A stretch of DNA of 64,000 nt from Dysgonomonas sp. 25. GTDB lineage: Bacteria > Bacteroidota > Bacteroidia > Bacteroidales > Dysgonomonadaceae. The notes under the pieces are model-generated. The model did no database searches and had not been told where the DNA came from. It was given only the letters and a program-made list of their open reading frames with translations. Within the stretch, counting starts at the first letter, position 1, and each line of letters opens with the position of its first letter. Below are positions 49,351 through 58,367 of the stretch, in pieces. Where the stretch lies: the NCBI RefSeq assembly GCF_010501075.1, contig NZ_QVMN01000012.1, positions 1 to 64,000 on the forward strand, read 5' to 3'. Both the position numbers and the translations under genes were made by a program.

Positions 49351-49620
49351 TTAAATTACTGCCAAAATATCGGACTGACGCATAATGAGATATGCCTCCC
49401 CTTCCCATTCGACTTCGGTGCCGGCATACTTGCCATATAATACCTGATCCTTCGGTTTAACGACCATCTCTTCGTCTTTTGTTCCGTTACCTACAGCAAC
49501 CACTTCACCTTTAAGCGGTTTTTCTTTAGCTGTGTCGGGAATGATGATACCCGCAGCAGTTTTTGCTTCGACAGCGGCAGGCTTCACCAATACTCTGTCT
49601 GCTAATGGTTTAATGTTCAT
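49351..49620 (-). CDS. groES: Co-chaperonin GroES (10 kDa)
   Basis: 89 aa. [11 protein letters not shown] at the N-terminus, the mobile loop [21 protein letters not shown] and the end [12 protein letters not shown] are diagnostic. It caps GroEL. First gene of the operon. Confidence 0.97.
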   Translation of the reverse strand: MNIKPLADRVLVKPAAVEAKTAAGIIIPDTAKEKPLKGEVVAVGNGTKDEEMVVKPKDQVLYGKYAGTEVEWEGEAYLIMRQSDILAVI

Positions 49621-49679
49621 TGTTCGTTGTTTTTAGTTTATTTATTATATTAGATTTTGTTATTGTCAATTTTGGTTCT

Positions 49680-49695
49680 TGCGAAATGTATGCCA
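49680..49695 (-). promoter_or_regulatory. Candidate groES promoter: -24/-12-like or -7-like
   Basis: On the minus strand TGGCATACATTTCGCA keeps the GG-N10-GC spacing of a sigma-54 -24/-12 element (consensus end TTGCA, here TCGCA), about 60 bp before the groES ATG. Inside it TACATTTC is also one mismatch from the housekeeping TAnnTTTG box, so the sigma factor cannot be decided from sequence. No CIRCE element was seen. Confidence 0.35.
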
Positions 49696-49874
49696 AAGGT
49701 AATTGAATATGCCAGACTGACAAAAATTCAGTTTTATTATTCGGCAAACCAACTGTTAAAATGTCAAAATGGCGGATTCGGGAGAAAAAGCAGAAATAAA
49801 CTTTCGTGTCACTTTTTTGTCACCTTGTTTTTGGATGTTTATTCGCTTATTATCAGATTTATAATACTCAAAAA

Positions 49875-50076
49875 ACTTGACAAAACAGGATGCGCTTTAT
49901 AAAAATGACAGTTGTCAAGTTACGTCAAAAACCTACTTCACTGATAATCAACCGAAATTTAGTTAAAACTTGACACTCTTGACAGATTTGACGCGATACA
50001 GCGTTTTTTTCTTGTCATTTTTTATTACTTAACCACAGAGGACACGAAGTTTTTACACAGAGGCCACAAAGTAAAA
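49875..50076. repeat. FISUMP-cassette 3' flank, copy B, with iterated TTGAC boxes
   Basis: Copy of 9181-9385. TTGAC boxes start at 49970, 49979 and 49988 (9-bp period) and GTCAA boxes at 49914 and 49924 (10-bp period), so the box spacing is conserved even where single bases differ. The tail has the same CCACAGAGGACACGAAG repeat. Weaker similarity continues left to about 49813. Confidence 0.8.
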
Positions 50077-50352
50077 GAACGGTTCTGTCATGCTGAGCCT
50101 TTGGCGAAGCATCCCGACCCAACTATGAACAGCGCAAAGCGCAACGAGACCCCTCGCATCCGCTCGGGATGACAAAAAACGTAGGGAAACAGTCCCACCC
50201 CCTCCAACCTCCCCCACAAGGGGAGGCTTATAAGTATAGATAAAGATAGGCTGATATCTTTCCGGCAATAAACCAAAAAGTCCCTCTCCAAATGGAGAGG
50301 GATATAGGGAGAGGTGATTCCCCCTCTTGTGGAGGGGGTGGGGGGAGGTGAA

Positions 50353-51735
50353 TTAGTCGTCTTTCTTGCAGCGGACACTAAGGAGGTATCCGGACTGATA
50401 GCCTCCAACGCACCCCTTATCCACAGTATTGGCAAAATACCGAACTACCATCCGGCTAGACGACCAAATTATAGCAGCACCACCGTAGTAGCCAAAAGCA
50501 CCGGACTCGCCATTGCCCGCAAGAAACAGTTCGAACCCTCCCTGCGCCGCCGATTTGCTGGTACCATTGGAGGCGAGGCCATTGATGGTGGAGCCCGTGG
50601 CTTTCATAGCCCTACCATGGGAAGTACCACGCCAGACAGGGTAAATGTAACCGGAATAAGGCAATAGCGCTCCTCCTATATCGGGCGTTGAACTGAATTT
50701 ACTGGTATTAATAATTATACCGTTCTCCAGATCCGTCCATTGCCGGTCACTGGGCAAGTGCCAGCCAGCAGGACAGATGCCCTGTATCCGATTAGCTTCA
50801 TCCAAACCTACGTTCGCTAGACCACCCCCCGGAGGATCAGGTGTCTGACCGGGTCCTGTACCCATATTGATGGCGGCAGGCCAGTTGTATAGTACGCCCA
50901 GCGTTGCACGATTAGCCGCTTGATTGTTTGGATAGTAATAGCGAGGACTTGTCGTGCTACCAACAGCCTCGCCTCCATACGGATTTTGGGCAATAGCCGT
51001 TCCGTCGGGCATTTTGATAGCCCGCAGGTTTTCAGCCATCCATACCCCGTCTTCAAAAGTTAAGCTGCCAGCTACCGTTTCGGTGCTGGTAACGATTGCA
51101 CTGCCATCCTGCGCGCAACTGATATCACGCGTAACATTAAAGGTATTATCATGTTCGGTATAACCCACATAGAAGCGGGTATAATGATAGGTTTGCGGGG
51201 CGTCGTTCGGGCGGTTATCGGTAAACTGCCCGATATATCCCAGCGGATAGCTTGCCGGATTCTTGCCCAAAGTAGCCCACATAGGGTGGGCGGTATTGCT
51301 CGGGTCGAGGTGTGTGAAACCTTTGAGCTGGGTAGATTGCAATATACGGGTTTCTCCCATTTCGGGATAGGCGCCTAATACCTGCCACTCCGTGCCGTCC
51401 CATACATGCAACCCCGGGCAGAAGCGTGTAGCGAGGGAAACCTCATCTTTGCCAATGTTGTATACAACCAGTCCCGCATGGTCGGCAGCATTGAGCGTGC
51501 CGCTTGGCAGCCCCATTGTTTCGGCGAGGTCTGTCTTGGTTTTGATGTCTTTCAGTTCTACGCGGGGTAGTCCCAGCCCTTTGGTCGACATCCCCTGATT
51601 GTCCATTTTCAGGTCGAGCAGTGCCCCGGCATTGGGTTTCTCGCCGCTGCCGATTGTTACCTGCCCATGCAAGTCGATTGTTGTTGTTAAGAAGGCTAAT
51701 ATCAAGATAGCCTGTGTCAAGATTGTTCTTTTCAT
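50353..51735 (-). CDS. Secreted FISUMP-domain protein, intact (cassette B)
   Basis: 460 aa. Signal peptide MKRTILTQAILILAFLTTTI, cleaved near LHGQ. The shared N-terminal domain (QVTIGSGEKPNAGALLDLK, LHVWDGTEW) spans about 25-135. The FISUMP domain (about 230-460) runs from FEDGVWMAENLRAIKMPDG through GICPAGWHLPSDRQWTDL to VRCKKDD. The middle differs from the 641-aa paralogue: shorter, without the two beta-rich inserts. The first ~20 residues are almost identical to those of the broken gene in cassette A, while the rest has diverged. Probably exported and surface- or matrix-associated; function unknown. Confidence 0.85.
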   Translation of the reverse strand: MKRTILTQAILILAFLTTTIDLHGQVTIGSGEKPNAGALLDLKMDNQGMSTKGLGLPRVELKDIKTKTDLAETMGLPSGTLNAADHAGLVVYNIGKDEVSLATRFCPGLHVWDGTEWQVLGAYPEMGETRILQSTQLKGFTHLDPSNTAHPMWATLGKNPASYPLGYIGQFTDNRPNDAPQTYHYTRFYVGYTEHDNTFNVTRDISCAQDGSAIVTSTETVAGSLTFEDGVWMAENLRAIKMPDGTAIAQNPYGGEAVGSTTSPRYYYPNNQAANRATLGVLYNWPAAINMGTGPGQTPDPPGGGLANVGLDEANRIQGICPAGWHLPSDRQWTDLENGIIINTSKFSSTPDIGGALLPYSGYIYPVWRGTSHGRAMKATGSTINGLASNGTSKSAAQGGFELFLAGNGESGAFGYYGGAAIIWSSSRMVVRYFANTVDKGCVGGYQSGYLLSVRCKKDD

Positions 51736-52401
51736 GTTATAAAAGAATTAACCACCTCCCCCTGTCCCCCCTCCACAAGAGGGGGTAACAGAAAAAGATG
51801 AAGTGAATAAATAGTTGATTTATAGCTTTTAGCCGTTAGCCGATAGCTATTAGCTTTGTCATTGACTACACTTCGTTCCGCCGAACGATGTTTCGCCCCT
51901 ACATGGGTTCTGTTGTTGATAGAAGAGGATGATATACTTCCCCCTTCGGGGGATTGAGGGGGCCTGCTGTTAACTGAAATATTGCCCCTCGCTCCCCCTC
52001 TTGTGGAGGGGGCTGGGGGGAGGTAGGTACGGCTGTCGCAGCCGGAAATACCCCTGACATTAACACAAGCATTCGGGCACCCCCTCCCTACCTCCCCCAC
52101 AAGGGGAGGAGATAGGAAAAGAGTATATATTTTTACTCCCCCTCTGTTGGAGGGGGACGGGGGGAGGTGACTCTTTTTTCTAAAAAAACCTCTAAAACCT
52201 TGGATTAATCCGAAATATTGACTATATTTCGTGTGTGTGTGTGTGTGTGTGTGTGTAAGAATAGTGATATATCATATTAGAATATAATATATTAGCTGAT
52301 AATATAGTTGTAAAATTCCTATCTTTTTGCACAGTATTTGTATTGTGTGACACTACAAAGGAAAGCATTATTAGCGAATAATCAAACTAAAATGTTCGTT
52401 T
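51736..52401. repeat. Repeat-rich 5' flank of FISUMP cassette B
   Basis: 666 bp without a credible gene. GC-rich palindromes lie at 51751-51788, 51939-51966, 51987-52026, 52080-52110 and 52137-52169. AGCCGATAGCTATTAG units lie at 51830-51860. A CGAACGATGTTTCGCCCC element (51880-51905) matches cassette A at 11985-12009. The GT microsatellite and the AT-rich block up to about 52370 also match cassette A. Confidence 0.7.
52231..52256. repeat. (GT)n microsatellite, 13 units
   Basis: A pure GT run after TTTC at the same cassette position as 12303-12323, longer by about five bases. Confidence 0.9.
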
Positions 52402-53760
52402 TTAGCCGAGTAAATTGAGACATTCCTCTATAGTCACCTTCTGCTGTTCACCCGAATCCATATTTTTAAGGGTGATCTTTCCTTCGCTCATTTCATCTTC
52501 GCCGACGATAGCGACATACGGAATCTTGTTGGAATCGGCATAAGACATTTGCTTCTTCATCTTAGCGTTTTCGGGATATATCTCGGTAGCAATTCCTGCT
52601 TGGCGCAAACGGGCTATCTGGGGCAAAATATAGGCTGTTTCCTTCTCGCCGAAGTTGACAAAAAGGATTTGCGTGCCTGCCATAGAATCTTTCGGATACA
52701 GATCGAGCTGGTTCAAGACGTCGAAGATACGATCCGCACCAAACGAGATGCCCACGCCCGACACGTTCGGCAAGCCGAATATACCTGTCAAGTTATCATA
52801 GCGCCCGCCGCCGGTGATGCTCCCTATCTGAACGTCCAGCGCCTTCACCTCGATGATAGCCCCCGTATAGTAACTCAATCCGCGGGCAAGGGTAAGGTCT
52901 ATTTCGAGCTCCGACTTCAAAGGCGTCAACGCCAATGTGTTAACAATAAATTCGAGCTCTTCGACACCTTTCAGGCCTGTTTCGGAGTCTTTCAAAACCG
53001 ATTTCAAGGTATCGAGTTTTTCTCTGTTCGTCCCCTGCAAAAGGATAATCGGCTGCAATTTGGCAATCGCATCCTGCGGAATACCTTTCGATGCCAATTC
53101 TTCATTGACTTTTTCTAATCCTATCTTGTCGAGCTTGTCGATGGCAACGGTTATATCCACTATCTTGTCGGGCTGCCCGATAATCTCGGCCATACCTGTC
53201 AATATTTTGCGGTTGTTGAGTTTGATAGAGACACGGATTCCGAAGCGCGTAAAAACGGTATCGGCAATCTGCAGCAATTCTACTTCGTTTATCAGCGAAT
53301 CGGAACCTACAATATCAGCATCGCACTGGAAGAACTCGCGATAGCGTCCTTTTTGCGGACGGTCGGCACGCCAGACAGGTTGTATCTGAAACCGTTTGAA
53401 CGGAAACGATATTTCGTTGCGGTGCATGACCACATAACGCGCGAACGGCACCGTCAGGTCATAGCGAAGACCTTTTTCGCAGGCTTTGGATGCAAATTTC
53501 AGGGAATTTTTCTCCAATAGTTCTTCTGCAGAAAAATCAGCTAAAACATCTCCCGAATTAAGAATTTTGAACAGCAATTTGTCACCTTCTTCGCCATATT
53601 TTCCCATCAGAGTGGACAAGTTTTCCATCGACGGGGTTTCTATCTGGCGGAAGCCATATAGTTTATATACTTCGCGTATGGTGTCGAAAATATAATTGCG
53701 CTTCGCCATTTCTTCGGGCGAAAAATCACGTGTTCCTTTCGGGATAGACGGTTTTTGCAT
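52402..53760 (-). CDS. hisS: Histidyl-tRNA synthetase
   Basis: 452 aa class II synthetase. Motif 2 region ([24 protein letters not shown]), the histidine loops ([28 protein letters not shown]) and the C-terminal anticodon domain are present. It has a clear TATCTTTG box 32 bp upstream and ends next to cassette B. Confidence 0.97.
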   Translation of the reverse strand: MQKPSIPKGTRDFSPEEMAKRNYIFDTIREVYKLYGFRQIETPSMENLSTLMGKYGEEGDKLLFKILNSGDVLADFSAEELLEKNSLKFASKACEKGLRYDLTVPFARYVVMHRNEISFPFKRFQIQPVWRADRPQKGRYREFFQCDADIVGSDSLINEVELLQIADTVFTRFGIRVSIKLNNRKILTGMAEIIGQPDKIVDITVAIDKLDKIGLEKVNEELASKGIPQDAIAKLQPIILLQGTNREKLDTLKSVLKDSETGLKGVEELEFIVNTLALTPLKSELEIDLTLARGLSYYTGAIIEVKALDVQIGSITGGGRYDNLTGIFGLPNVSGVGISFGADRIFDVLNQLDLYPKDSMAGTQILFVNFGEKETAYILPQIARLRQAGIATEIYPENAKMKKQMSYADSNKIPYVAIVGEDEMSEGKITLKNMDSGEQQKVTIEECLNLLG

Positions 53761-53791
53761 AATCGTTCTTTTGTTGAGAATTACTGATGTG

Positions 53792-53799
53792 CAAAGATA
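53792..53799 (-). promoter_or_regulatory. hisS promoter, -7 box
   Basis: TATCTTTG on the minus strand, 32 bp upstream of the hisS ATG. Confidence 0.55.
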
Positions 53800-53883
53800 G
53801 TCGTTTATCGCGTACCGAAAAAAGAACAGGCCGGATTTTAGTATCCAGCCTGCCGGTTTTATGTCTATTCAAGAAGCGTAATC

Positions 53884-54363
53884 TTATTGTTTTGTCATTT
53901 TATATCCGCCTGCCCCATCGCTTTCTATCAGGTAATTGACATACGGAAAAAAATGTTTTTTGTGGTCGTCAAAAATCTTATTCTCTGCCGCCGATGCAGA
54001 ATCGACATAGATCAATATATCTTCATCGCTGACCAGATGCGCCCCACAGCCCAAGACAATGACGTTGTCGTCGGCATTGTCGATAGCGGTACGCGCCAGT
54101 TGCAGTTTTTCGAAATCGAAGTAATTGGTAATCGACTTTGCTGCCGATATATCCGGACTTTCCGGCGAAACAAAGAGTTCGCGGGTATTGATAAATAAAA
54201 TCGGATCGAGCTTTTCAAATTCTTTTGTCAGCTCGTCACAATCGGCTCCCATCGCGCATTCCACAGCAATAACGGTTTTGCAGAGAGTCTTCTTTCGCAG
54301 GTAAGCGATGATATTGTCCCACCCTTCTACCGGAGCGATAGCTTTATTGGTTGTTGTCTTCAT
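53884..54363 (-). CDS. Small protein of unknown function
   Basis: 159 aa, no signal peptide, alpha/beta-type pattern. The segment NVIVLGCGAHLVSDEDILIY resembles a stretch (VxVYGxGAALV...D-LIYxD) that I recall from the N-terminal domain of long phosphomannose-isomerase-like proteins; this is a weak, memory-based likeness. If right, the protein is that domain on its own. It lies 90 bp after comF and 123 bp before hisS, and may be a separate unit. Confidence 0.6.
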   Translation of the reverse strand: MKTTTNKAIAPVEGWDNIIAYLRKKTLCKTVIAVECAMGADCDELTKEFEKLDPILFINTRELFVSPESPDISAAKSITNYFDFEKLQLARTAIDNADDNVIVLGCGAHLVSDEDILIYVDSASAAENKIFDDHKKHFFPYVNYLIESDGAGGYKMTKQ

Positions 54364-54453
54364 ATTGTATGTTTTTAGCTTTCTTACAATACAACAAGCC
54401 CGGGCAGGAAAATGTTAGAAATATTATCTTAAAATAAGGTAAATATAGAAATG

Positions 54454-55143
54454 TCAGGTAGCTGCCGCCAATGTATAAATACTAATCCGGCAACTGGGGC
54501 ATTGCAGTATCACCCGGGCGCACGACTCGAGCGTAGAGCCGGTTGTCAGCACGTCGTCGATTAAGAGAATATGCTTCCCTTCGAACTTGCTTTTGTCGGT
54601 GAGGACGAAAATATTCTCTACATTCTTCCAGCGGGCTTCGCGCGAACTGCTTTTTGCCTGCGAAGGGTTATTCTTTGCTCTCTTAACTATCTCGTAATCT
54701 ACGGGAATACCTGTTTTCAAGGAAATGCCTTTTGCCAGCGCTTCGGACTGGTTATAACCACGCTTCCGTTGCCGCTTGGGATGAAGGGGAACAGGCACAA
54801 TATAATCTATATCTCTCACGAAATCAGACTCTTTCAGGTCGTTTCCGCAAAGCTCACCCATAAAATGTCCCAGCGAGGGGTTATTCTTGTATTTCAGGTC
54901 GTGAATGATAGCCTGCATCATACCACCTTTCACAAAATGTGCGTACGCGGCTACCCGCACAAAAGGGACACGCCCGGCAAAGAATGCTTCGAGTTTGTTT
55001 TCGCGCTGCCCGTGATAGTCCGTTTTGGGCAATTCGGACAGGCAATCGAGGCAGAGGTGCGCTTCGTGCTCGTGCAGCCGTCTCTCGCAAGCGACGCAAA
55101 GCGCAGGGAAAAAGAAGTCGAGCAGGTTAGTAAAAATCTTCAT
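54454..55143 (-). CDS. comF: ComF-family phosphoribosyltransferase-like protein
   Basis: 229 aa from the ATG at 55143; the in-frame start at 55158 would lie deeper inside recX. Four Cys near the N-terminus (CVACERRL, LCLDC) form the zinc finger. The PRT domain has YIVPVPLHPKRQRKRGYNQS and the PRPP loop HILLIDDVLTTGSTLESC. Family role: DNA uptake or processing; a catalytic activity is not established. It overlaps the end of recX by 17 bp. Confidence 0.88.
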   Translation of the reverse strand: MKIFTNLLDFFFPALCVACERRLHEHEAHLCLDCLSELPKTDYHGQRENKLEAFFAGRVPFVRVAAYAHFVKGGMMQAIIHDLKYKNNPSLGHFMGELCGNDLKESDFVRDIDYIVPVPLHPKRQRKRGYNQSEALAKGISLKTGIPVDYEIVKRAKNNPSQAKSSSREARWKNVENIFVLTDKSKFEGKHILLIDDVLTTGSTLESCARVILQCPSCRISIYTLAAAT

Positions 55144-55663
55144 CGTCGTGGCTGCCAAGTAGTTTGTTTACCGCTTTTATCGCGGCATCCATCGAAAAGC
55201 CACGCCCCAAAGCGAAGCGAATCAGTTTGTTGCGTTTGTCATAGTTGTCTTTGGCTTTTACCGATTTCAGCTTTGTGCGCAGGATGCTTTCCAGTTGTTC
55301 GTTGAAAGTATCATCTTCTACCTCATCCAGCAATGGGCGATAGACGGATTCGAGAATTTGCCGTTTCCTTAGTTCGAAGACGATTTTCTGTTTTCCCCAT
55401 TTGTTGAAGCGCAACTTATCATTGATAAAGCTACGCGCAAAACGGGCATTGTTGACATACTTCTCGTCGCGCAACCGCTTCATAATGCGGGCGATTTCCT
55501 CATCTGTCAACTCCCATGCTTTGAGCTTTTTAAGCACATCATATTCGCACCGCTCGGCTCTGGAGCAATACGAGGCAATACGGTTCAATGCGCGAGGCTC
55601 GGAAGCCCCTCCTTTCCTCCCCGAAGGGGAGGTATTCTTTTGCCTATTTTTGTCCTTATCCAT
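55127..55663 (-). CDS. recX: Regulatory protein RecX, with a repeat-derived N-terminal insert
   Basis: 178 aa from the ATG at 55663 (MDKDKNRQK); an ATG at 55669 is also possible. RecX features: SRAERCEYDVLKKLKAW, LRDEKYVNNARFARSFI, and the three-helix repeats to the end. It limits RecA filaments. Residues about 12-24 (TSPSGRKGGASEP) are encoded by a GC-rich palindromic repeat (55604-55632), in frame, before the conserved part begins. It lies 12 bp after prmC. Confidence 0.88.
   Translation of the reverse strand: MDKDKNRQKNTSPSGRKGGASEPRALNRIASYCSRAERCEYDVLKKLKAWELTDEEIARIMKRLRDEKYVNNARFARSFINDKLRFNKWGKQKIVFELRKRQILESVYRPLLDEVEDDTFNEQLESILRTKLKSVKAKDNYDKRNKLIRFALGRGFSMDAAIKAVNKLLGSHDDEDFY
55604..55632. 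repeat. GC-rich palindrome inside the recX coding region
   Basis: The CCCCTCC...CCCCGAAGGGGAGG unit of the same family as the intergenic copies, translated in frame as part of the RecX N-terminus. Confidence 0.7.
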
Positions 55664-55675
55664 GAGCAATGCTTA

Positions 55676-56533
55676 TTATAGCCCCTCCTTCGGAGGGGTT
55701 GGGGAGGCTACTACCATCCTATCACGTTTGCTGATATCCTGAATCAAAGTTACATCCTTAAAACCTTTTTCTTCCAGCATCGTGATAGTCTCCTGCCCTT
55801 TTGCCTGATTGATTTCGAAATAGAGTTTTCCGTCCGGCACTAACAACCCGAGAGCCATATCGGCTATGCGCTCGTAAAACAATAAAGGTTTTTCGTCCGG
55901 CACAAACAAGGCTGAATGCGGCTCATAGGAGAGGACATTCTGCTCCATATCCTGCTTTTCCTTTTCGAGGATATAAGGCGGATTGCTGACAATAATATCA
56001 TATTTTTTATCAGTAGGATATTCTTTAAGGACATCTACCATCTTAAAATCAACCTCTACATTGTTCCGTTTCGAGTTCAATACCGCGACGTCCAATGCCA
56101 AGTGTGAAACATCCCATGCCGACACGTTTGCACCCTTCATATACTTTGCCAGAGCGATGACAATGCAACCGCTCCCTGTGCCGATGTCCAGGATATTCAG
56201 TCCCTGTTGCGGATTCTCACCGATTATCAGCTCGACCAGTTCTTCTGTCTCAGGGCGGGGAATCAATACATTTTTATTCACATAGAAAGGCAGTCCGAAA
56301 AACTCCGCTTCTTCCAGAATATACTGGATAGGCTCGTATTTTTTCAGGCGGTCGAGTACTGAATCCAAGTGCTTTTGCTGTTCTTCGTTCAGGGTTAAAT
56401 CCCTCTCCGCCATGATGGAAGCATAAGGCTTTCCGGTTATATGGCTTAGCAGTAAACGGGCAAAAGCCAGTATCTCCCCTTCGGGATAATACTGGCTCAG
56501 CACTTGTTTTATGGATTTAATTATCTCTTGCAT
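55676..56533 (-). CDS. prmC: Release-factor glutamine methyltransferase
   Basis: 285 aa. Methylates the GGQ glutamine of release factors RF1 and RF2. The SAM-binding motif ILDIGTGSGCIVIAL and catalytic NPPY (DIIVSNPPYIL) are present, preceded by the helical N-terminal domain. The last nine residues (SPTPPKEGL) and the stop come from a GC-rich palindromic repeat. It lies 5 bp after hflX. Confidence 0.94.
   Translation of the reverse strand: MQEIIKSIKQVLSQYYPEGEILAFARLLLSHITGKPYASIMAERDLTLNEEQQKHLDSVLDRLKKYEPIQYILEEAEFFGLPFYVNKNVLIPRPETEELVELIIGENPQQGLNILDIGTGSGCIVIALAKYMKGANVSAWDVSHLALDVAVLNSKRNNVEVDFKMVDVLKEYPTDKKYDIIVSNPPYILEKEKQDMEQNVLSYEPHSALFVPDEKPLLFYERIADMALGLLVPDGKLYFEINQAKGQETITMLEEKGFKDVTLIQDISKRDRMVVASPTPPKEGL
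55677..55708. repeat. GC-rich palindrome that forms the 3' end of prmC
   Basis: CCCCTCCTTCGGAGGGG core followed by TTGGGGAGGC. It supplies the last codons of prmC and lies only 44 bp from the copy within recX. Confidence 0.75.
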
Positions 56534-56538
56534 AAAGG

Positions 56539-57759
56539 TTATTCCTCCGCTTCGTCGTATTTCTGGAACAGGAAATCGTTGTACGGATAGCGGGCAATAT
56601 GTATCTCCTTCACTTTGTTATAAACCTTTTCTTTCAGCTCGTCGATATTCAACTTTTCTTTAGCCGAAATAAAGATACAATCGTCTGCCATCTTGTGCAT
56701 CCATGTCTGTTTCAGTTCTTCGAGCGAGATATTTTCGCGCTTTATCGGCGTCAGGTCATCCTCATCTTTAGGAACATAAGTAAAGGCATCTACTTTGTTG
56801 AATACCAATATCGTCGGTTTTTCTTCCTTGTCGATGTCGCGCAAGGTATTGTTCACGACTTCTATCTGTTCCTCAAAATTCGGATGCGAAATATCTACCA
56901 CATGCACCAACAAATCGGCTTCGCGCACTTCGTCCAGTGTCGACTTAAACGACTCGACCAAGTGTGTCGGCAGCTTGCGGATAAACCCTACCGTATCGGA
57001 CAGGAGGAATGGCAAATTGTCAATAATCACCTTGCGAACGGTAGTATCGAGCGTTGCGAAAAGCTTATTCTCAGCAAAAACGTCCGATTTACTTAGCAAA
57101 TTCATCAAAGTGGATTTTCCCACATTGGTATAGCCTACTAAGGCCACACGCACCATCTTGCCCCGGTTTTTGCGTTGAGAGGCCATTTGCCTGTCAATCG
57201 TTTTCAACTGGTCTTTGAGGAAGGCGATCTTGTCGAGAATGATACGGCGGTCGCTTTCGAGCTGGGTTTCCCCCACCCCACGCATCATCACGCCACCACC
57301 ACGCTGGCGGTCGAGGTGCGTCCACATACGTGTCAATCGTGGCAACAGGTATTGATATTGTGCCAGTTCGACCTGTGTTTTGGCATAAGCCGTCTGGGCA
57401 CGCATGGCAAATATGTCGAGAATCAGGCTAGTACGGTCTAATATACGCACCTGCAATTCTTTCTCGATATTGCGCAATTGCTTCGGCGACAGTTCGTCAT
57501 CGAAAATGGCGATACCTATTTCGTTCTCCTCGAGATATTTCTTTATCTCATTCAGCTTACCTGTTCCCACAAAGGTTACGGGGTTGGCATGCTCCAATTT
57601 CTGGGTGAATTTTTTGTCAGGTACAATTCCTGCCGTATCGGCAAGGAATGCCAGTTCGTCGAGATATTCTCTTACCTGATCTTCTGTCTGTTGCTGGGTA
57701 ATAATGCCCACCAAGACAGCTTTTTCGTTTTTTGCTTCTGATATTATAAAGTCTTTCAT
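56539..57759 (-). CDS. hflX: GTPase HflX
   Basis: 406 aa from the ATG at 57759; a TTG at 57771 would add four residues. The N-terminal HflX domain (FVGTGKLNEIKKYL, FDDELSPKQLRNIE) is followed by a linker and then the G domain (VALVGYTNVGKSTLMNLL, LSDTVGFIRKLPTHLVESFK, VFNKVDAF). A ribosome-associated heat-shock GTPase that splits stalled ribosomes in other bacteria. First gene of hflX-prmC-recX-comF. Confidence 0.95.
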   Translation of the reverse strand: MKDFIISEAKNEKAVLVGIITQQQTEDQVREYLDELAFLADTAGIVPDKKFTQKLEHANPVTFVGTGKLNEIKKYLEENEIGIAIFDDELSPKQLRNIEKELQVRILDRTSLILDIFAMRAQTAYAKTQVELAQYQYLLPRLTRMWTHLDRQRGGGVMMRGVGETQLESDRRIILDKIAFLKDQLKTIDRQMASQRKNRGKMVRVALVGYTNVGKSTLMNLLSKSDVFAENKLFATLDTTVRKVIIDNLPFLLSDTVGFIRKLPTHLVESFKSTLDEVREADLLVHVVDISHPNFEEQIEVVNNTLRDIDKEEKPTILVFNKVDAFTYVPKDEDDLTPIKRENISLEELKQTWMHKMADDCIFISAKEKLNIDELKEKVYNKVKEIHIARYPYNDFLFQKYDEAEE

Positions 57760-57771
57760 ATAATCTTTCAA

Positions 57772-58077
57772 AGGGTTAGGACTGCGGAATGCCTCCTTTC
57801 CTTTTCTTCAAAGGTACTAAAAGAGGGCTGATTGAGCAAATTAGCTTTTGCCCGTTTCCGGATAATTATAAAAGTGTACGAGTAAACAAGTGGATAAGTT
57901 CACAAGTAGTTTTTTTGAGTGAAATCTATTTAATTTCCATTACTGCTAATATTTGTATATACTATTGTACTCTCTTTATTATAGAACTGAAAACATCAAG
58001 GGACTAAAGAAACAGTGTCTCTTTAATCCCCTTTTATTATATCTGGTTGTATGGAAGCCTTTTAGCGGCTTTCAGAT
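57772..58077. other. Intergenic region upstream of hflX
   Basis: 306 bp without a gene. It holds the hflX -7 box at 57809-57816. A weak imperfect hairpin with mismatches (about 57998-58036) may end the DUF2795 transcript. Confidence 0.5.
57809..57816 (-). promoter_or_regulatory. hflX operon promoter, -7 box
   Basis: TACCTTTG on the minus strand (TAnnTTTG), 50 bp upstream of the ATG. Confidence 0.5.
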
Positions 58078-58299
58078 TTAATACTCGTCTTCGTTGAAGA
58101 AGAAATCCTCTTTACTTGGATAATCAGGCCAGATGTCTTCGATGGTATCGAAAACCTCTTCCTCGTCTTCTATCTCCTGCAAATTCTCGATTACTTCGAG
58201 CGGGGCACCCGAACGCTGAGCAAAGTCAATCAACTCTTCTTTAGTTGCAGGCCAAGGCGCATCTTCTAATTTTGAAGCCAGTTCTAATGTCCAGTACAT
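58078..58299 (-). CDS. DUF2795 small acidic protein
   Basis: 73 aa. The DUF2795 core WPATKEELIDFAQRSGAPLE is followed by VIENLQEIEDEEEVF and an acidic C-terminus (FFFNEDEY). Cytosolic, strongly negative. Function unknown. It has its own TATTTTTG box. Confidence 0.88.
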   Translation of the reverse strand: MYWTLELASKLEDAPWPATKEELIDFAQRSGAPLEVIENLQEIEDEEEVFDTIEDIWPDYPSKEDFFFNEDEY

Positions 58300-58341
58300 A
58301 ACGATTTGTTTTTAATAGTGTTTGTTACTACTTAATTTCCG

Positions 58342-58349
58342 CAAAAATA
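58342..58349 (-). promoter_or_regulatory. Promoter -7 box of the DUF2795 gene
   Basis: TATTTTTG on the minus strand, 43 bp upstream of the ATG. Confidence 0.5.
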
Positions 58350-58367
58350 TAATAATATTTTAAATAA

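Larger units (their letters stand above)
49621..50352. repeat. Intergenic region between groES and FISUMP gene B
   Basis: 732 bp without a gene. It holds the groES leader and candidate promoter (49680-49695), the 3' flank of cassette B from about 49813, a TGTCATGCTGAGC...GGGATGACA inverted repeat (50088-50172) and GC-rich palindromes at 50196-50229 and 50281-50350. TATCTATAC (minus, near 50233-50241) matches the other FISUMP 3' ends. Confidence 0.65.

Noticed and set aside
51732-52100. A 122-aa minus-strand frame upstream of FISUMP gene B sharing MGE-GRGC and ACVNVRG with the one at 12171
   Set aside because: The similarity is explained by the shared DNA repeats (palindrome plus a GCTTGTGTTAATGTCAGGGG unit); the rest does not align as protein, and it overlaps the FISUMP start.
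58050-58070. Short hairpin AAGCC...GGCTT after the DUF2795 gene as a terminator
   Set aside because: The stem has only five pairs and no T-run on the minus strand.
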